DNA of 17,376 nt from CADEED01 sp035286365 (lineage in GTDB: Bacteria > Pseudomonadota > Gammaproteobacteria > Steroidobacterales > Steroidobacteraceae): the NCBI GenBank assembly GCA_035286365.1, contig DATHJZ010000074.1, positions 1-17,376 of the forward strand. The letters run 5' to 3'. How positions within the stretch are numbered: position 1 is the stretch's first letter; every line of letters starts with the position of its first letter. The notes beneath the pieces were generated by a model. That model was not told the origin of the DNA. It ran no database searches and saw nothing but the letters and a program-made list of their open reading frames with translations. This document shows positions 14,256 to 17,376 of the stretch, in pieces. The position numbers and the translations under genes are program-made.

Positions 14256-14690
14256 ATGTACCAGAACATTCTTCTCTGCTACGACGGCACGGTCGAAGGT
14301 CGCCGCGCGTTGCGCCAGGGCGCCGACGTTGCGGTCACCATGAAATCCAGAGCCTATCTACTGGCGATCTGCCGGAACCTGCTGTCGACCGCGGTGCCCG
14401 AAGGCGTGACGCCCGAACTCGTCAAATGCGAGGAGGACACGGCCAATGCCCTGCTGACCGAAGGCGTGCAGTGGCTGAAGGATCGCGGCGTGCCGGCCGA
14501 AGGCGAGCTCGTGTACGGCAACCCGATGATGCACATCCCGGAGGTGGCCAAGCGCATCGGCGCCGATCTCATCGTCGTCGGCCACCGCTACCGCAATCGC
14601 CTCGCGCGCTGGTGGAGCGAGGAAGAGGAAAACACGCTGCTGCAGAAAGTCTCCTGCAGCATCCTGGTTGCGATGGACCAGGTTTCTTGA
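14256..14690 (+). CDS. Universal stress protein (UspA) family protein inside the efflux operon
   Basis: A 144-residue single-domain UspA-fold protein: NILLCYDGTVEGRRALRQGADVA (4-26), GVPAEGELVYGNPMMHIPEVAKRIGADLIVVGH (78-110, given here only as a region) and SCSILVAMD at the end. In ATP-binding members the C-terminal half has a G-2x-G-9x-G(S/T) loop. Here the matching stretch after VVGH is RYRNRLARWWSEEEENTLL, without those glycines, so ATP binding of the classical kind is unlikely. It starts at ATG 14256 after a GGGGGA site and ends 10 bases before the likely GTG start of the transporter gene. Being locked between adaptor and transporter genes suggests a role tied to pump expression or activity, which is inference. 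Confidence 0.9.
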   Translation: MYQNILLCYDGTVEGRRALRQGADVAVTMKSRAYLLAICRNLLSTAVPEGVTPELVKCEEDTANALLTEGVQWLKDRGVPAEGELVYGNPMMHIPEVAKRIGADLIVVGHRYRNRLARWWSEEEENTLLQKVSCSILVAMDQVS

Positions 14691-14700
14691 GCGTCGAGCC

Positions 14701-16257
14701 GTGAGTGCGGGCGTCGCCTTCGGCGAATCCGCGGTGCTGCCCACTGCGAATCGCCTGATGATCACGCTCGCGGTGATGTCCGCGACGCTGATTCAGGTGC
14801 TCGACACAACCATCGTCAACGTCGCGCTGCCGCACATGCAGGGCGAGCTCGGCGCGACCTCCGACCAGATCAGCTGGGTGCTGACGAGCTACCTCGTGTC
14901 GTCGGCGATCTTCATGCCCTTGACGGGGTACTTCACCGACGTCTGGGGCCGCAAACGTTTCCTGCTGATCTGCATCGCAGGCTTCGTCGCCGCGTCGGCC
15001 CTGTGCGGCATCTCGCAGAGCCTCACGCAGATCGTGTCGTTCCGGTTACTGCAGGGTGTGTTCGGCGCGGCGCTGGTGCCGCTGTCGCAGGCCATCATGG
15101 CGGACTCCTATCCACCGCACGAGCGCGGCAAGGCCATGGCGATCTGGGGCCTGGGCGTGATGGTCGGGCCGGTTGCGGGTCCGACGCTTGGCGGCTGGCT
15201 CACGGACATCGGCAGCTGGCGCTGGACCTTCTATATCAATCTACCCGTGGGCCTGCTGTCGCTGTTCCTCGCGTCGCAGTTCGTGCCGGACTCCGTGAAG
15301 AGGCCGCGGCGCATGGACTGGTTCGGCTTCAGTTTCATGGCGATCGGAATTGCAGGTCTGCAGTACGTGTTCGATCGCGGCAACCAGCGCGACTGGTTCC
15401 AGTCACTCGACATCCGCTTCGGTGCCGCGCTCGCGCTGATCGGCCTCGTCGTGTTCATCGCGCACAGCCTGCGCCGGCCCACCGAGGCCATCTTCGACAT
15501 CCGCATTTTCACAGACCGCAATTTCGGCATGTCGTCGCTGGTGATCGCCTGCATGGGCCTCGGCATGTTCGGCGGCCTGGTGCTGCAACCGATCTTGCTG
15601 GAAGGTCTGCTGGGTTATCCCATCGTCACCACGGGCATCCTGATGGCGCCGCGCGGAGTTGCCACGGCCATCACGATGATCGTGGTCGGACGGCTGGTAT
15701 CGCGGGTCGACGCGCGCTGGCTGGTGCTCACCGGGCTTGCGTTCGGCGCGCTCGGTTCATACGGCATGACTTACTACTCACTCGACGTCACGCAGATGAA
15801 CATCATCTGGCCGGCGTTCCTGCAGGGTATCGGACTGGGTCTGGTGTTCGTGCCGATATCCACGGTCGCTTACGCGACACTCGATCGGCACCGCATGGCG
15901 GAGGCCGCGGGCCTGTTCAGCCTGGTGCGCACGGTCGGCGCCGCTATCGGTATTTCCATCGTGACGACCTTGCTGGCACACCAGTCGCAGATCATCTGGA
16001 ACGAGCTTGGCGCGAACGTGTCGCAGTATCACGAGGCATTGCTGGAATACATGCGACGGCTGCACCTCCCGCCCACGGATCCGCGCGGGCTGGCGGTGGT
16101 GGCAATGGAAGTCGGACGCCAGGCGCAGATGGGCGCCATGCTCGACGTGTTCAAGGTGATCACGCTCAGCTACCTGTTCATGGTCCCGCTGGTGTTCCTG
16201 CTGAAGAAGAGCACCACACAGCGTGCCGGACCCGCGCCCGTGGCCGCGGATCATTGA
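14701..16257 (+). CDS. EmrB-type DHA2-family MFS drug efflux transporter
   Basis: A 518-residue, 14-helix-type major facilitator of the DHA2 (EmrB/QacA) group, a proton-driven exporter. Visible signatures are LDTTIVNVALP (34-44, motif D1), GYFTDVWGRKR (76-86, motif A), RLLQGVFGAALVPLSQA (motif B region) and GLGVMVGPVAGPTLGGW (150-166, motif C). With the EmrA-type protein and an outer-membrane channel it would form a tripartite pump moving compounds straight out of the cell. The start is uncertain: GTG 14701 gives an N-terminus of EmrB-like length; TTG 14668 would overlap uspA and add 11 residues; ATG 14758 would trim 19. The 10-base gap after uspA supports one operon. Confidence 0.93.
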   Translation: MSAGVAFGESAVLPTANRLMITLAVMSATLIQVLDTTIVNVALPHMQGELGATSDQISWVLTSYLVSSAIFMPLTGYFTDVWGRKRFLLICIAGFVAASALCGISQSLTQIVSFRLLQGVFGAALVPLSQAIMADSYPPHERGKAMAIWGLGVMVGPVAGPTLGGWLTDIGSWRWTFYINLPVGLLSLFLASQFVPDSVKRPRRMDWFGFSFMAIGIAGLQYVFDRGNQRDWFQSLDIRFGAALALIGLVVFIAHSLRRPTEAIFDIRIFTDRNFGMSSLVIACMGLGMFGGLVLQPILLEGLLGYPIVTTGILMAPRGVATAITMIVVGRLVSRVDARWLVLTGLAFGALGSYGMTYYSLDVTQMNIIWPAFLQGIGLGLVFVPISTVAYATLDRHRMAEAAGLFSLVRTVGAAIGISIVTTLLAHQSQIIWNELGANVSQYHEALLEYMRRLHLPPTDPRGLAVVAMEVGRQAQMGAMLDVFKVITLSYLFMVPLVFLLKKSTTQRAGPAPVAADH

Positions 16258-16267
16258 ACAGGGCGTA

Positions 16268-16289
16268 CTCGAGCGGCTACCAGCTCGAG
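16268..16289. terminator. Hairpin between convergent efflux and Lrp-type genes
   Basis: CTCGAGC (16268-16274) and GCTCGAG (16283-16289) form a perfect 7-bp stem with an 8-base loop in the 34-base gap between two convergent stop codons. No T run follows on either strand, so it is a weak candidate for a shared transcript end. Confidence 0.35.
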
Positions 16290-16291
16290 CC

Positions 16292-16768
16292 TCAGTCCGG
16301 CGCGAGCTCTTCGAGCGGAATCACCGGCGATCGCTTCACCGTCTCGAGCACGATGGACGAGGTGACGTCGCGCACGCCGTTCACGCGCAGCAGGCGCCGC
16401 ATGGTGAAATCGGACAACGCTTCGATGTCGCGCACGATCACATGCAACAGGAAATCCATTTCGCCCGTCATCGTGTAACACGCGAGCACTTCGGGGCGAT
16501 CGATCAGCGTGCGTCGGAAGCGTTCGACGATCTCATCGGAGTGCTGCTCGAGCTTGATCTGCACGATCGCCTGGATCGTCTGGCCCACGCGCTTGGGGTC
16601 GACGATGGCTGCGTAGCCCTGGATGAGTCCCGAGGTTTCCAGCTGCCGGACGCGGCGCGCGCAGGGCGTGGGTGACAGGCCTACGCGCTCGGCGAGATCG
16701 GTGACGCTGATGCGGCCGTCGCTCTGCAGGACATCCAGGATTCGTCGATCCGTCTTGTCGAGCTTCAT
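16292..16768 (-). CDS. Lrp/AsnC-family transcriptional regulator
   Basis: A 158-residue regulator with the standard two-domain layout: an N-terminal winged helix-turn-helix (LDKTDRRILDVLQSDGRIS leading into VTDLAERVGLSPTPCARRVRQLE, about 3-44), then a RAM ligand-binding domain (about 65-140) with AIVQIKLEQHSDEI and CYTMTGEMDFLLHVIVRDIEAL. Family members bind amino acids or related effectors, form dimers to octamers and regulate neighbouring genes. ATG 16768 gives the usual MKLDKTD start; a TTG at 16789 would add seven residues. It is divergent from phhA across 114 bases, so control of phenylalanine breakdown and of its own gene is the likely role; this is inferred from position. Confidence 0.93.
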   Translation of the reverse strand: MKLDKTDRRILDVLQSDGRISVTDLAERVGLSPTPCARRVRQLETSGLIQGYAAIVDPKRVGQTIQAIVQIKLEQHSDEIVERFRRTLIDRPEVLACYTMTGEMDFLLHVIVRDIEALSDFTMRRLLRVNGVRDVTSSIVLETVKRSPVIPLEELAPD

Positions 16769-16882
16769 GATTGGCGGATTTAACCACAATTGCCGCCATC
16801 ACTAGCGAAAAGCGCCAATCTATGGGACTTTAGCCGACAGAAATAGCCATTTTTCCGCAATACACGCGGAGGAAGATGCCGC
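16769..16882. promoter_or_regulatory. Divergent control region between the Lrp-type gene and phhA
   Basis: This AT-richer 114-bp region contains two imperfect symmetric motifs that could be Lrp-type sites: GGCGG (16773-16777) with CCGCC (16793-16797), near the regulator start, and AAAT-AGCC-ATTT (16841-16852), about 30 bases before phhA. A strong ribosome binding site GGAGGAAG (16868-16875) lies 7 bases before ATG 16883 and selects it over the out-of-frame ATG at 16876. Confidence 0.45.
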
Positions 16883-17376
16883 ATGGCTCGATTACCGGTT
16901 GCTCCGACACAGACGCCCGTCCAGCTGCGCGGCGACTACGCCCACGCGGCAACGGATTTCCGCCTCCCCCAGAACTACGACGGCTATACCGCGGACGAAC
17001 ATGCCATCTGGCGCACGTTGTTCGAGCGGCAATCGGGTCTCATGGCCGAGCACGCCGCGCCGGAGTTCACGGCCGGCTTGAGATTGTTAGGCGTCGACGC
17101 GCATCGCATCCCGATACTCGAGGAAGCGAGCGAGCGGCTGCAGCGCCTGACGGGCTTCGAAGTCATCGGCGTCCCGGGCCTGATCCCCGAAGCCGATTTC
17201 TTTGCGCATCTGGCCGAGCGTCGCTTTCCGGTCACGGTGTGGATGCGCAGGCGTGATGAACTCGACTACCTGGCCGAGCCCGACCTGTTCCACGATTTCT
17301 TCGGACACCTGCCGATGCTGGCGCATACGGTGTTCGCGAATTTCATCCAGGCGTATGGCGCCATCGGCGCGCATGC
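16883..17376 (+). CDS. phhA: Phenylalanine 4-monooxygenase, C-terminus cut by window edge
   Basis: The first 164 residues of a bacterial, single-domain phenylalanine hydroxylase, which converts phenylalanine to tyrosine with tetrahydropterin, O2 and non-haem iron. The sequence shows NYDGYTADEHAIWRTLFERQ (31-50), the pterin-side region GFEVIGVPGLIPEADFFAHL (91-110), RRFPVTVWMR and the iron-site motif DLFHDFFGHLPML with H137 and H142. The third iron ligand, a glutamate some 40 residues later, is beyond the window. No regulatory ACT domain precedes the catalytic domain, as is normal in bacteria. The start at ATG 16883 is set by the strong GGAGGAAG site. Its divergent Lrp-type neighbour is a likely regulator. 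Confidence 0.96.
   Translation, partial: MARLPVAPTQTPVQLRGDYAHAATDFRLPQNYDGYTADEHAIWRTLFERQSGLMAEHAAPEFTAGLRLLGVDAHRIPILEEASERLQRLTGFEVIGVPGLIPEADFFAHLAERRFPVTVWMRRRDELDYLAEPDLFHDFFGHLPMLAHTVFANFIQAYGAIGAH

Noticed and set aside
3054..17088. Recurring GTTAG pentamer (for example 3056, 4075, 6542, 7139, 10131, 17080).
   Set aside because: About eleven plus-strand copies is roughly what base composition predicts for this length; spacing is irregular and many are in coding Leu codons.
1..17376. CRISPR arrays, insertion sequences and rRNA genes.
   Set aside because: No regularly spaced direct repeats, transposase domains or rRNA-like sequence were seen anywhere in the window.

Overview
The window is high-GC, gene-dense chromosomal DNA with Gammaproteobacteria-type content: a viroplasmin/RNase HI fusion, an EmrAB-type pump, a YcaQ-type glycosylase, phenylalanine hydroxylase beside an Lrp-type regulator, and a tRNA-Arg(UCG) with an encoded CCA end. 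A Xanthomonadales/Nevskiales relative (Steroidobacter-like) would fit, but this is inferred from gene style and codon use and was not tested.

Layout. 1-378 (minus, cut by the window edge) is a short-chain dehydrogenase resembling D-xylose 1-dehydrogenase. It is divergent from 484-2208, an IlvD/Edd dehydratase resembling L-arabinonate dehydratase. Together they suggest oxidative pentose catabolism (sugar to lactone/acid to 2-keto-3-deoxy acid). A gene-free stretch follows (2209-2693) with a likely terminator and REP/REPIN-like repeats, including a 30-bp inverted repeat that pairs at 29 of 30 positions. 2694-8192 is a collinear locus that looks like metal (probably zinc) import across both membranes: a small secreted CxxC protein, a ZnuD-like TonB-dependent receptor, a coiled-coil beta-barrel protein, a TroA/ZnuA-family binding protein and a divergent ZnuB-like permease. 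No ATPase gene is present. Converging on it is rnhA (8232-8981), then an orphan YadH-type ABC-2 permease (9026-9787), also without an ATPase.

9921-9997 is tRNA-Arg(UCG). Behind it lies a small accessory-looking patch (about 10.0-11.9 kb): a zinc-ribbon-like gene broken by one in-frame stop, and two divergent, clearly paralogous membrane-anchored proteins of unknown function, closed by a strong intrinsic terminator. Next come a YcaQ-family DNA glycosylase (11952-13115) and an efflux operon in which a UspA-type protein sits between the EmrA-type adaptor and the EmrB-type transporter (13202-16257). The window ends with a divergent pair: an Lrp/AsnC regulator (minus) and phhA (plus, cut by the window edge), consistent with amino-acid-responsive control of phenylalanine breakdown.

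The points most worth a second look are the ATPase-less metal-import locus, the paralog pair with the invariant VECRxTGCEIQ motif, the REPIN-like element, the UspA gene inside the emrAB-type operon, and the newly broken zinc-ribbon gene next to the tRNA.
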